Assembly: GCF_014930365.1 (NCBI RefSeq) | Contig: NZ_JABXWI010000009.1 | Location: 124,001 to 188,000 of the forward strand | DNA length: 64,000 nucleotides | Reading direction: 5' to 3' | From: Streptomyces caniscabiei | Lineage (GTDB): Bacteria > Actinomycetota > Actinomycetes > Streptomycetales > Streptomycetaceae | Part shown: positions 1 through 7,909 of the stretch, one piece after another | Position numbering within the stretch: the first letter of the stretch is position 1 | How the letters are laid out: each line of letters begins with the position of its first letter | Notes under the pieces: generated by a model | The model's input: the letters and a program-made list of their open reading frames with translations, nothing else | The model's database searches: none | What the model was told of the DNA's origin: nothing | Made by a program: the position numbers and the translations under genes

Positions 1-1
1 T

Positions 2-352
2 CCGGCGGCCTCCGGCTCGGATGTGCGGGATCTGCTGGTCGCCGGCCACCCGGGGGCGACGGCGCTCGCGCGGGAGGCGGGCCGGGTCGTCGGCGACGTC
101 CTGGCGACGGTCGTGACCCTGCTGAACCCGGGCGTTCTGATGATCGCCGGCGATTTGGCCGGAACCCCCTTCCTCACGGGCGTCCGCGAACTGCTCTACC
201 AGCGCGCCCTGCCTCGCTCCACGGCCCATCTGGACGTGGTGACCTCGAAGCTGGGGGAGCGGGCGGGGCTGGTGGGAGCGGGTGCACTGGTCGTCGAGCA
301 TCTGTACGCGCCGGAGCGGGCCGAGCAGCGGCTGGTCGCGCTGGGGGTGTGA
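2..352 (+). CDS. ROK family protein, C-terminal part (cut by window start)
   Basis: Only the last ~117 codons are inside the window; the frame is open to the left edge, so the true start lies upstream. The visible part has the ROK (repressor/ORF/kinase) C-terminal pattern: a helix followed by the segment LLNPGVLMIAGDLA, then a stretch ending GLVGAGALVVEH, which in ROK proteins closes the second actin-like lobe. Full-length relatives are either sugar kinases of ~310 residues or ~400-residue transcriptional repressors with an N-terminal winged helix. The DNA-binding end is not visible, so the two cannot be told apart. It ends about 400 bases before ppdK and is read in the same direction. Confidence 0.75.
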   Translation, partial: PAASGSDVRDLLVAGHPGATALAREAGRVVGDVLATVVTLLNPGVLMIAGDLAGTPFLTGVRELLYQRALPRSTAHLDVVTSKLGERAGLVGAGALVVEHLYAPERAEQRLVALGV

Positions 353-442
353 CGGGGGTGTTTCCGTCCCGTGGAGCGGTCCGCATGGTGAAATCGGGCC
401 CCTTCGAACGGCGTGATTCTCGCCACCTCTGATAGCGGTTGC

Positions 443-558
443 GCTCAGATGAGCGAATCGTGGGCGGCTCTGCGACTTCAAAGGGTGGCACTGGGTGCCA
501 CCCTTTGATCGTTCATCGAGCGAACTCAGGCGTGCCGAATGCCGCTCAGGTGAGCGAA
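443..558. promoter_or_regulatory. Paired palindromic motif GCTCAnnTGAGCGAA upstream of ppdK
   Basis: GCTCA-GA-TGAGC-GAA lies at 443-457 and GCTCA-GG-TGAGC-GAA at 544-558. Each contains a perfect 5+5 dyad, and both are followed by the same GAA. A third GAGCGAA is at 518-524, within the imperfect dyad GTTC...GAAC (511-525). Two near-identical dyads 101 bases apart upstream of a single gene look like binding sites for a dimeric regulator. The regulator is unknown; the upstream ROK protein is one candidate by proximity only. Confidence 0.4.
480..506 (+). terminator. 12-bp perfect hairpin after the ROK gene
   Basis: AAAGGGTGGCAC (480-491) pairs perfectly with GTGCCACCCTTT (495-506) around a 3-base loop. 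It is followed by GATC rather than a long T run, so it is either a terminator for the ROK transcript or a structural element in the ppdK leader. Confidence 0.5.
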
Positions 559-758
559 ATGGCGACCGGGTGGGGATGGTCGCCTTCAAGAAGTAAACGC
601 ATATCCGCTCTGCTCCTTGCCAAGCCTTGACTTTCGATCTCCTGGCGGACGGGTGGTTACAGGCGCATGACGCGCAAGTGGACGTACCCAGGTGCCTTCG
701 ATCTGGGTATGTTCCTCGCCGTCAGGGCAGCCACCGCGTCCTCAAGGAGTTGGGACCT

Positions 759-3509
759 GTGTCGGAAAACAAAGATCCCCACGTAGGCCACCACGTAGCT
801 CAGAGCGTTGAGGGCGTGAAGTTTGTTTATGACTTCACCGAAGGCAACAAGGACCTCAAGGACCTCCTCGGCGGCAAGGGCGCCAACCTCGCCGAGATGA
901 CCAACCTCGGTCTCCCCGTGCCTCCCGGCTTCACCATCACCACCGAGGCGTGCAAGGTCTACCTCGACAGCGGCGACGAGCCCGCGGCACTCCGTGACGA
1001 GGTCACCGCCCACCTCGCGGCCCTCGAGGAGCGGATGGGCAAGAAGCTCGGCCAGGCCGACGACCCGCTGCTCGTCTCGGTCCGCTCCGGCGCCAAGTTC
1101 TCGATGCCCGGCATGATGGACACGGTCCTCAACATCGGGCTGTCGGACAAGTCGGTCCAGGGCCTGGCCAAGCAGGCCGGCGACGACCGCTTCGCGTGGG
1201 ACTCCTACCGCCGCCTCATCCAGATGTTCGGCAAGACGGTGCTCGGCGTCGACGGCGACCTCTTCGAGGAGGCGCTGGAGGCGGCGAAGGCGGCCAAGAA
1301 GGTCACGGTCGACACGGAGCTGGAGGCGGCCGACCTCAAGAAGCTCGTCACCAAGTTCAAGAAGATCGTCAAGACCGAGGCCGGCCGGGACTTCCCGCAG
1401 GACCCCCGCGAGCAGATGGACCTCGCCATCCACGCGGTCTTCGACTCCTGGAACACCGACCGCGCCAAGCTCTACCGCCGCCAGGAGCGCATCCCCGGCG
1501 ACCTCGGCACGGCGGTCAACGTCTGCTCGATGGTCTTCGGCAACCTCGGCCCCGACTCCGGCACCGGCGTCGCCTTCACCCGCGACCCCGCCTCCGGCCA
1601 CCAGGGCGTGTACGGCGACTACCTGCAGAACGCGCAGGGCGAGGACGTGGTGGCGGGCATCCGCAACACCGTCCCGCTGGCGGAGCTGGAGGCCATCGAC
1701 AAGAAGTCGTACGACCAGCTGATGCAGATCATGGAGACCCTGGAGAACCACTACAAGGATCTCTGCGACATCGAGTTCACCATCGAGCGCGGCCAGCTGT
1801 GGATGCTCCAGACGCGGGTGGGCAAGCGCACCGCCGGCGCGGCCTTCCGTATCGCGACCCAGCTGGTGGACCAGGGCCTGATCGACGAGGCGGAGGCCCT
1901 CCAGCGGGTCACGGGCGCCCAGCTCGCGCAGCTGATGTTCCCCCGCTTCGACGAGGACGCGAAGGTCGCCCAGGTCGGCCGCGGCATCGCCGCCTCGCCG
2001 GGCGCGGCGGTCGGCAAGGCGGTCTTCGACTCGTACACGGCCGTGAAGTGGTCGCGTTCGGGCGAGAAGGTCATCCTGGTCCGCCGCGAGACCAACCCCG
2101 ACGACCTCGACGGCATGATCGCGGCCGAGGGCATCCTGACCTCGCGCGGCGGCAAGACCTCCCACGCGGCCGTCGTCGCGCGCGGCATGGGCAAGACCTG
2201 TGTCTGCGGCGCGGAGGAGCTGGAGGTCGACACCAAGCGCCGGCGGATGACGGTGCCCGGCGGCCATGTGGTGGAAGAGGGCGACCTCATCTCCATCGAC
2301 GGTTCGAGCGGCAAGGTCTACCTGGGCGAGGTCCCGGTCGTCCCGTCCCCCGTCGTGGAGTACTTCGAGGGCCGGATGCACGCGGGTGCCCAGGACGCCG
2401 ACGAACTGGTCGAGGCGGTCCACCGCATCATGGCCTTCGCCGACCGCAAGCGCCGCCTGCGGGTCCGCGCCAACGCCGACAACGCCGAGGACGCGCTGCG
2501 CGCCCGCCGCTTCGGCGCCCAGGGCATCGGTCTGTGCCGTACGGAGCACATGTTCCTCGGCGACCGTCGTGAGCTGGTGGAACGCCTGATCCTGGCCGAC
2601 ACGCAGGTGGAGCGCGAGGAGTCCCTCAAGGCGCTGCTCCCGCTCCAGAAGCAGGACTTCGTCGAACTCTTCTCGGCGATGGACGGCCTCCCGGTGACGG
2701 TCCGTCTCCTCGACCCGCCGCTGCACGAGTTCCTCCCCGACATCACGGAACTCTCGGTCCGCGTGGCCCTCGCGGAGTCCCGCCAGGAGCCCCACGAGAA
2801 CGAGCTGCGGCTGCTCCAGGCCGTGCACCGCCTGCACGAGCAGAACCCGATGCTGGGTCTGCGCGGCGTACGCCTCGGCCTGGTCATCCCCGGCCTGTTC
2901 ACCATGCAGGTCCGCGCCATCGCCGAGGCGGCGGCCGAGCGCAAGAACGCGAAGGGCGACCCGCGCGCCGAGATCATGATTCCGCTCGTCGGCACGGTGC
3001 AGGAGCTGGAGATCGTCCGCGAGGAGGCCGACGCGGTGATCGCGGAGGTCGAGGCGGCGAGGGGGGTGTCGCTGAAGCTGTCGATCGGCACGATGATCGA
3101 ACTGCCGCGCGCCGCCCTCACGGCCGGTCAGATCGCCGAGGCGGCGGAGTTCTTCTCCTTCGGCACGAACGACCTGACGCAGACGGTGTGGGGCTTCAGC
3201 CGCGACGACGTCGAGGCGTCCTTCTTCACGGCCTACCTGGAGAAGGGCATCTTCGGGGTCAGCCCGTTCGAGACGATCGACAAGGACGGCGTGGGCTCCC
3301 TGGTGAAGCTGGCGGCGGAGGCGGGCCGGGCGACCCGCCCCGACCTCAAGCTCGGCGTCTGCGGCGAGCACGGCGGTGACCCGGAGTCGGTCCACTTCTT
3401 CCACGAGGTCGGCCTCGACTACGTCTCCTGCTCCCCGTTCCGCATCCCCGTGGCCCGCCTGGAGGCGGGGCGCGCGGCGTCGCAGTCGACGGGCAGCGAC
3501 CACCGGTAG
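759..3509 (+). CDS. ppdK: Pyruvate, phosphate dikinase
   Basis: Cytosolic enzyme that interconverts pyruvate + ATP + Pi and PEP + AMP + PPi, at the pyruvate/PEP node of central metabolism. At 916 residues it is about the usual length. The N-terminal ATP-grasp domain begins near residue 20 (FTEGNKDLKDLLGGKG ATP-binding loop). The central phosphohistidine domain shows TSRGGKTSHAAVVARG with the swivelling catalytic His. The C-terminal PEP/pyruvate barrel shows GLCRTEHMF, GTMIELPRAA, FGTNDLTQ and the GVCGEHGGD loop with its catalytic Cys. The GTG at 759 is chosen because AAGGAG (744-749) lies 9 bases upstream; the open frame runs further 5' but without a ribosome site, and residues before the start do not look like the family. 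Monocistronic, with a strong terminator after it. Confidence 0.96.
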   Translation: MSENKDPHVGHHVAQSVEGVKFVYDFTEGNKDLKDLLGGKGANLAEMTNLGLPVPPGFTITTEACKVYLDSGDEPAALRDEVTAHLAALEERMGKKLGQADDPLLVSVRSGAKFSMPGMMDTVLNIGLSDKSVQGLAKQAGDDRFAWDSYRRLIQMFGKTVLGVDGDLFEEALEAAKAAKKVTVDTELEAADLKKLVTKFKKIVKTEAGRDFPQDPREQMDLAIHAVFDSWNTDRAKLYRRQERIPGDLGTAVNVCSMVFGNLGPDSGTGVAFTRDPASGHQGVYGDYLQNAQGEDVVAGIRNTVPLAELEAIDKKSYDQLMQIMETLENHYKDLCDIEFTIERGQLWMLQTRVGKRTAGAAFRIATQLVDQGLIDEAEALQRVTGAQLAQLMFPRFDEDAKVAQVGRGIAASPGAAVGKAVFDSYTAVKWSRSGEKVILVRRETNPDDLDGMIAAEGILTSRGGKTSHAAVVARGMGKTCVCGAEELEVDTKRRRMTVPGGHVVEEGDLISIDGSSGKVYLGEVPVVPSPVVEYFEGRMHAGAQDADELVEAVHRIMAFADRKRRLRVRANADNAEDALRARRFGAQGIGLCRTEHMFLGDRRELVERLILADTQVEREESLKALLPLQKQDFVELFSAMDGLPVTVRLLDPPLHEFLPDITELSVRVALAESRQEPHENELRLLQAVHRLHEQNPMLGLRGVRLGLVIPGLFTMQVRAIAEAAAERKNAKGDPRAEIMIPLVGTVQELEIVREEADAVIAEVEAARGVSLKLSIGTMIELPRAALTAGQIAEAAEFFSFGTNDLTQTVWGFSRDDVEASFFTAYLEKGIFGVSPFETIDKDGVGSLVKLAAEAGRATRPDLKLGVCGEHGGDPESVHFFHEVGLDYVSCSPFRIPVARLEAGRAASQSTGSDHR

Positions 3510-3590
3510 CCTCCGGCTCCCACCAGCCCCGGAACCGCCGCTCGTCCCCGACCGACCCTCACCGATGGGCGGCGGCTCCGGTCCACGAAA

Positions 3591-3626
3591 AGAAGGCGGC
3601 ACCCCGTGCGGGGGGTGCCGCCTTCT
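3591..3626 (+). terminator. Rho-independent terminator after ppdK
   Basis: AGAAGGCGGCACCCC (3591-3605) pairs perfectly with GGGGTGCCGCCTTCT (3612-3626) around a 6-base loop, followed by the T-rich GTGTTTTG. A 15-bp GC-rich stem of this kind is a typical Streptomyces terminator. Confidence 0.85.
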
Positions 3627-3772
3627 GTGTTTTGGGTGGTTGTGCTTCGTGTGCTTCAAGATCACCTGATTCGGTGGCGGTTGGGCGGATCGATCGTTTC
3701 TGTGCGAAGTCGGGACGTTACAGTCCGTGATTCACGGTGGTGGTCGAGCTGCCGGTCGACACGGAGGTACGC

Positions 3773-4198
3773 ATGAAGAGGGCGATGGTCGGGGTCGTGG
3801 CTGCGGGGCTGTTTCTCGCGGGGGCGGGGGTCGCGCTGGCGGCGTCGAAGCAACAGGGGAGCATCCCGACGCTCGATACGCGGGGCGTCAAGTTCTTGGA
3901 GGGGGAGTACAAGTTCAACCCGCCAGGCGTCAACCACGGATCTTTCGAGTGGACCGGGAAGCTCAGGGACGACAACGCGCGCGACGGCCACAACGTGTAC
4001 GTGCAGGTGAAGGTCGAGGGGCATGGCTGGGCCCGCTACTACGGAAAGCAGGGCAGGACGGTGGAGATGCGCCACTCCAACTGGAGTGGTTCTCAGAGCT
4101 ACACGGACGACGCGGACGTCCGAGTGTGCCGTGACCGCGGTTCTCTGCGCCCGGACAACTGCTCGCCGACCGTGAGCTTCCACTACAACCGCGACTGA
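3773..4198 (+). CDS. Small secreted protein of unknown function
   Basis: 141 residues. A clear signal peptide (MKRA, a hydrophobic stretch, then GVALAAS) predicts cleavage after ~residue 23. The mature ~118-residue domain is rich in charged and aromatic residues (EYKFNPPGVNHGSFEW, VKVEGHGWARYYG) and has two Cys near the C-terminus (VCRDRG, DNCSPT), probably a disulfide. The repeated aromatic/Gly strands suggest a small all-beta domain. ATG 3773 is used because GGAGG (3763-3767) precedes it; an upstream in-frame start would spoil the signal peptide. I do not recognise the family. It stands alone between two terminators. Confidence 0.75.
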   Translation: MKRAMVGVVAAGLFLAGAGVALAASKQQGSIPTLDTRGVKFLEGEYKFNPPGVNHGSFEWTGKLRDDNARDGHNVYVQVKVEGHGWARYYGKQGRTVEMRHSNWSGSQSYTDDADVRVCRDRGSLRPDNCSPTVSFHYNRD

Positions 4199-4214
4199 GG
4201 CTTCCCGCGCCCAC

Positions 4215-4238
4215 AGCCCAGGCAGTACAGCCTGGGCT
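4215..4238 (+). terminator. Hairpin after the small secreted protein
   Basis: AGCCCAGGC (4215-4223) pairs with GCCTGGGCT (4230-4238) around a 6-base loop, 17 bases past the stop codon. There is no T tract, as is common in high-GC actinomycetes. Confidence 0.6.
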
Positions 4239-4261
4239 CCTGCACTTCCTAGGGGTATGAG

Positions 4262-4948
4262 ATCGACACTTCAGAAGTACTGTCCGCCAAGGGGGTCGAC
4301 CTGCTCTACGGGGAGACGCCCGCCGTCAGGGGCGCGGAGATCTCCCTGCGCCGGGGAGAGGTCGCGGCGATCACCGGGCAGAGTGGCTCGGGGAAGTCTT
4401 CCCTGTTGTACTGCCTGGCAGGGGTACTGCCGGTGGCTCGGGGTGAGGTCCGCTTCGAGGGACGACGCCTCGCGGAACTCGACGACGAGGAACTCAGCCA
4501 ACTGCGCAGGGAGCGGTTCGGGTTCGTCTTCCAGTACGGCGAACTGCTCCCCGAGTTGACGGTGGAGGAGAACACGGCCCTCCCGCTGCGGCTCGCCGGA
4601 CAGCGCAAGAAGGAGGCGCTGGCCACAGCTGGAGAGGTGCTCGGCCGCCTGGGTCTCGCGGACCTGCGGGAGCGGCGGCCCTCCCAGGTGTCCGGCGGGC
4701 AGAGCCAACGTGTGGCGGTGGCACGGGCGCTGGTGCACCGGCCGGCGGTGGTATTCGCCGACGAGCCGACCGGATCGCTCGACAGCTCCAATGCCACCGC
4801 CGTGCTGGATGAGTTCCTCGCTCTCGCCCGGTCCCAGGGGACGGCTGTGGTGCTGGTGACGCACGACTCCGAGGTCGCCTCCCGCGCGGACAGCCGCTTC
4901 ACGATGTGCGACGGGGTTCTCTCGGCCGAGGTGCGGGAGGTGTCGTGA
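4262..4948 (+). CDS. ABC transporter ATP-binding protein (MacB/LolD type) with no standard start codon
   Basis: The ATPase half of an ABC system that pairs with the FtsX-like permease overlapping its end. It has Walker A GQSGSGKSS, a Q-loop (FQYGEL), signature VSGGQSQR, Walker B VVFADEPTGSLD and switch His (VTHDSE), in an ordinary LolD/MacB-type ATPase of ~225 residues. The start is a problem. The frame opens after a TAG at 4250-4252 and holds no ATG, GTG or TTG before the Walker A; the first TTG (4406) would delete it. The ATG at 4257 is out of frame by one base: restoring one G (ATGGAG for ATGAG) would join it to ATC GAC ACT and give a normal N-terminus. AGGGG (4251-4255) lies at a good distance from ATC 4262; CTG 4280 is another possibility. 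This may be a frameshift, a sequence error or a rare start. Confidence 0.8.
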   Translation: MDTSEVLSAKGVDLLYGETPAVRGAEISLRRGEVAAITGQSGSGKSSLLYCLAGVLPVARGEVRFEGRRLAELDDEELSQLRRERFGFVFQYGELLPELTVEENTALPLRLAGQRKKEALATAGEVLGRLGLADLRERRPSQVSGGQSQRVAVARALVHRPAVVFADEPTGSLDSSNATAVLDEFLALARSQGTAVVLVTHDSEVASRADSRFTMCDGVLSAEVREVS

Positions 4949-7245
4949 AGGAACTCCTCTTGGGGCTTCGGCTGCTCCTGGGGGCCGGACACGGGAGCCG
5001 GGTGCGCTTCCTCCTCATGGTCGCGGGCAGCGCGATCGGTGTGTGCTGTCTGGCTGTTGTCCTCGCCATTCCCGGGATCCTGGAAGCGCAGGACGGGCGC
5101 AAGGCGGCACGTGTCCCGGACTGCAAGCGGGAAGCCAGCGGCGTGAAGTGTGTCGTGACGGAGGGTGATCCGTTCGAGCTCACCCGCATGGACCCCTACG
5201 GCTCAGAACCTCTCACTCGGGTCTTTGTGGCTCGGGGCACCAGGCGTATCGAGCCTCCGCCGGGCCTGAGGGAACTCCCCGCCCCCGGCGAGGTGTTCGT
5301 ATCCCCGCGGCTGCGCGAGGCGCTTCAGCGGGAACCCGCGCTGGCCCAGCTTCTACCGGGTGACGACAGCGGGACCATCAGTGCCCAGGGGTTGGCTCAC
5401 CCCGACGAGCTGTACGCGTACGTGGGCGTCGGCCGGGAGGAACTCGAAGACGGTGGCGACCGTGTGACGACCTTCGGCAAGAGCTACGCCGACTTTCCCA
5501 CCCTGGAATCCTCGACGCTCGACATCGTGCGTTTCACTCTCGCCGGCGTCGTGCTCCTCCCCCTGGCGGTGTTCCTCTCCGTGTGCGCCAGGCTCTCGGC
5601 GGCGGCGCGCGCCAGGCGACTGGCCGCTCTGCGATTGCTGGGCCTGAGCAGGAAGGGCACCCAGCGGGTCAACGCCGCCGAGACCGTCGCGGCCGCGGCG
5701 TTCGGTACCGCGCTCGGACTGGGCGCCTACTCGATCACGAACCAGCTCGTCTCGCGCATCGGCCTGCCCGGCTTCAAGTGGTATCCCGGCGACGGGGCGT
5801 TGTCGCTGTCCACGGTGTTGATCTGCGGCGTCGGCTGCCCGGCACTCGCGTGGTACGTGGGCCGGGCCAGTGCGCGCAACGCGGCGGCGAACCCGCTGGC
5901 CGTTCGGCGGAGCGCCGTGGAGAAGGCGCCCCGAAAGTGGGGGCTGCTTCCACTGCTCCCGGGCATGGGCATCGTGATCGGTTACTGCGTCGCCGGGTTG
6001 ACGGACAACGCACCCCGGGACACGACACTCTCTTCGTTCCTCATGCCCCTTGCCGTCGTTCTGGTCGGCACCGGGCTCGTGATGATGCTTCCGGTCTTCT
6101 CACGGGCCCTCTCGCAGAGGGTGGCCCGCGCCACCCACTCGGTCTCCCTCGGTCTGGCCATGCGGCGCAACGAAATGGAACCCGGGGGCGCGTTGCGGGT
6201 GGCCACCGGTCTGGTGATGTTGGTCTTCGCCGCTTCGCTGGTGCAGGGCGTGCTGATCGAACTGGACCAGGTCTCCAAGAACACGTCGCCGACCCAGACG
6301 TACGACATCTCGCTCGCGGGGACGACGGCAGACCGGCAGCGGGCTTGGGAGAAGGTCGAGGGCGTCCGGGGACACGCGGTCGTCATGCGATCGCGGCCGA
6401 GTTCCGGGTTCGGTCAGTTCGACCCGAGCCTGAACGTCGTGCTCGCCACGTGTGATCAACTGCGGCAGCTGGTGAGGGGGGCCCACGGCTGCGTCGACGG
6501 CCGCCCGATGCGGCTGTGGGACCCGAACCAGGTCGCGTCCGAGCAGAGCAAGCCGGGAACTCGCTTCCCCTTCGATCTGCGGCACGAAGGGCATCGGCGC
6601 GTGATGCACGTGAAGGTGCCGCGAGATGTCCTGCGGTACACCGACGACCACGAACTCCCGGTCATCGACAGCGGTTCCGTCCTGCTCCCTCCGTCTGCGA
6701 TCCCCGCCGGTCACCGTCCCGACGTCGCCACCCTCACCCTCATCAGCAGCTCAGCCCCCGAAACCGTCCGTGCCGTGCTCGACGGCATCGGAGGCGTGGA
6801 CCCGACCACCAAGGTCGGTACGCGGGGGGTCGTCGTCACGTCCTTGCAGCAGATCACCGTGGTGAAGAGCCTGTTGGGTATCGGCATGGTGTTGGGGCTC
6901 GTCATCGGTGTCGCCGCATACCTCGTCGCCGCCACCGACCGTGCCGTCGAGCGGAAGCCCCAGGTCACCGCTCTGTCGCTGCTCGGGGCCCGGCCCCGTA
7001 CGCTGCGGGCCGTGCAAGTCGCCCAGGTCGTCGTGCCGTTGGCCGTCGGTCTGGCCCTCGCCGTCGTGCTGGGCAAGCTCGCCGAGTCCAGCTACCTCGT
7101 GACCGGCGGCGGTGCCGTCTACTGGGACGGCGCCGGCATCCCCCTGCTGCTCGCCTGCGCGCTCGGCGCGGTCGCCGTCGCAGCCCTCGGTGCCCTGCCG
7201 CTCGTCGGCCGCCGTATCGACCCGGAACTGATCCGGCGGGACTGA
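4945..7245 (+). CDS. FtsX-like ABC permease
   Basis: Membrane partner of the upstream ATPase; the two overlap in GTGA (4945-4948), so they are almost certainly co-translated. The 766 residues contain an N-terminal membrane segment (FLLMVAGSAIGVCCLAVVLA), a ~120-residue extracytoplasmic domain with two Cys, then membrane segments near 190, 240, 290 and 330-380. A second extracytoplasmic domain (~430-620) and a final cluster of membrane segments follow. The ARRLAALRLLGLSRKGTQ and VTALSLLGARPRTLRAVQ segments are the paired FtsX cytoplasmic coupling helices. GTG 4945 has GGGAGG just upstream. Family members move lipophilic compounds or extrude peptides/antibiotics, or act mechanically; no substrate is indicated and no regulator is adjacent. 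Confidence 0.85.
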   Translation: MKELLLGLRLLLGAGHGSRVRFLLMVAGSAIGVCCLAVVLAIPGILEAQDGRKAARVPDCKREASGVKCVVTEGDPFELTRMDPYGSEPLTRVFVARGTRRIEPPPGLRELPAPGEVFVSPRLREALQREPALAQLLPGDDSGTISAQGLAHPDELYAYVGVGREELEDGGDRVTTFGKSYADFPTLESSTLDIVRFTLAGVVLLPLAVFLSVCARLSAAARARRLAALRLLGLSRKGTQRVNAAETVAAAAFGTALGLGAYSITNQLVSRIGLPGFKWYPGDGALSLSTVLICGVGCPALAWYVGRASARNAAANPLAVRRSAVEKAPRKWGLLPLLPGMGIVIGYCVAGLTDNAPRDTTLSSFLMPLAVVLVGTGLVMMLPVFSRALSQRVARATHSVSLGLAMRRNEMEPGGALRVATGLVMLVFAASLVQGVLIELDQVSKNTSPTQTYDISLAGTTADRQRAWEKVEGVRGHAVVMRSRPSSGFGQFDPSLNVVLATCDQLRQLVRGAHGCVDGRPMRLWDPNQVASEQSKPGTRFPFDLRHEGHRRVMHVKVPRDVLRYTDDHELPVIDSGSVLLPPSAIPAGHRPDVATLTLISSSAPETVRAVLDGIGGVDPTTKVGTRGVVVTSLQQITVVKSLLGIGMVLGLVIGVAAYLVAATDRAVERKPQVTALSLLGARPRTLRAVQVAQVVVPLAVGLALAVVLGKLAESSYLVTGGGAVYWDGAGIPLLLACALGAVAVAALGALPLVGRRIDPELIRRD

Positions 7246-7273
7246 GCCACCGGAGGTGGAAGCTCCGGGGAGT

Positions 7274-7308
7274 GACAGGCGGCGCCGTCGGCAGAGGCGC
7301 CGCCTGTC
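7274..7308 (+). terminator. Terminator after the ABC permease
   Basis: GACAGGCGGCGCC (7274-7286) pairs perfectly with GGCGCCGCCTGTC (7296-7308) around a 9-base loop, about 30 bases past the permease stop. Confidence 0.75.
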
Positions 7309-7458
7309 GCTGTTCCCGCTCCGGCCCAGGTCACCGGAGCCGGGCGCCCGCGCTCACCACCGGTCGGCGCGAGCCGTATTTCCCGTGCCTCTCCCCCCGA
7401 CGTGTCGGTAGTGTCGCCGCCCGGCGGGCCGAATCGAGGTCGCCGTGGTCGGGGAGTG

Positions 7459-7821
7459 ATGAGTTCTGTGGGCGGGCAGCGAGAGACGACGACCCTGTGG
7501 CGGCCGACCGGCCCCGTGGAGCTGGGGCTGGTGCGGGAGGCGGGATGGCGGGCCTGGCCTCCCCGGCTCCCCGAGCAGCCGATCTTCTATCCGGTGCTCG
7601 ACGAGGCGTACGCCGTCAAGATCGCCCGCGACTGGAACGTGAAGCACGACGGGGCCGGGTACGTCACCCGGTTCGAGGTCGACACGGAGTTCCTGCGGCG
7701 CTACCCGGTGCGCCAGGCCGGCGGGAGGACGATCCTCGAACTCTGGGTGCCGGCGGAGGAGCTGGAGGAGTTCAACGCGCACCTCGTGGGTGAGATCGAG
7801 GTCGTGCACGAGTTCCGCTGA
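7459..7821 (+). CDS. Conserved small actinobacterial protein (annotated elsewhere as ADP-ribosylation/crystallin J1)
   Basis: 120 residues, soluble, no signal peptide. It carries TTTLWRPTGPVELGLV, WPPRLPEQPIFYPVL and ILELWVPAEELEEFN, and ends IEVVHEFR; this pattern is widely conserved in streptomycetes. Databases usually label the family ADP-ribosylation/crystallin J1, but nothing here proves that activity: no ADP-ribosylglycohydrolase Asp cluster is visible and the protein is much shorter than such enzymes. The ATG at 7459 is preferred because the protein then begins just before the conserved block; an upstream in-frame start at 7402 adds a poorly conserved Arg/Gly tail. It is convergent with the condensation-domain gene. 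Confidence 0.7.
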   Translation: MSSVGGQRETTTLWRPTGPVELGLVREAGWRAWPPRLPEQPIFYPVLDEAYAVKIARDWNVKHDGAGYVTRFEVDTEFLRRYPVRQAGGRTILELWVPAEELEEFNAHLVGEIEVVHEFR

Positions 7822-7909
7822 ACGGCGGCGCGGCAGCGGCGGCGATGTGGCCGCGGCGGGCGGTGGGGCGGCGGGGCGGTCGCCCGGCCCGCCGGCCCCC
7901 GTCGACGGA

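Larger units (their letters stand above)
353..758. other. Long leader region between the ROK gene and ppdK
   Basis: No convincing gene is present. The stretch holds a perfect 12-bp hairpin (480-506) flanked by two copies of a palindromic motif (443-457 and 544-558), listed separately. A TTGACT hexamer at 627-632 could be a -35 element, but no good -10 box was found at the usual distance. The ribosome site AAGGAG at 744-749 serves ppdK. Confidence 0.6.

Noticed and set aside
627..660. Vegetative promoter for ppdK from TTGACT at 627
   Set aside because: No TAnnnT-like -10 box at 16-19 bases; kept only as a comment.
657..3665. 1002-residue open frame antisense to ppdK
   Set aside because: It mirrors ppdK codon bias (Arg/Leu/Glu/His-rich), has no domain, and ppdK on the other strand is unmistakable.
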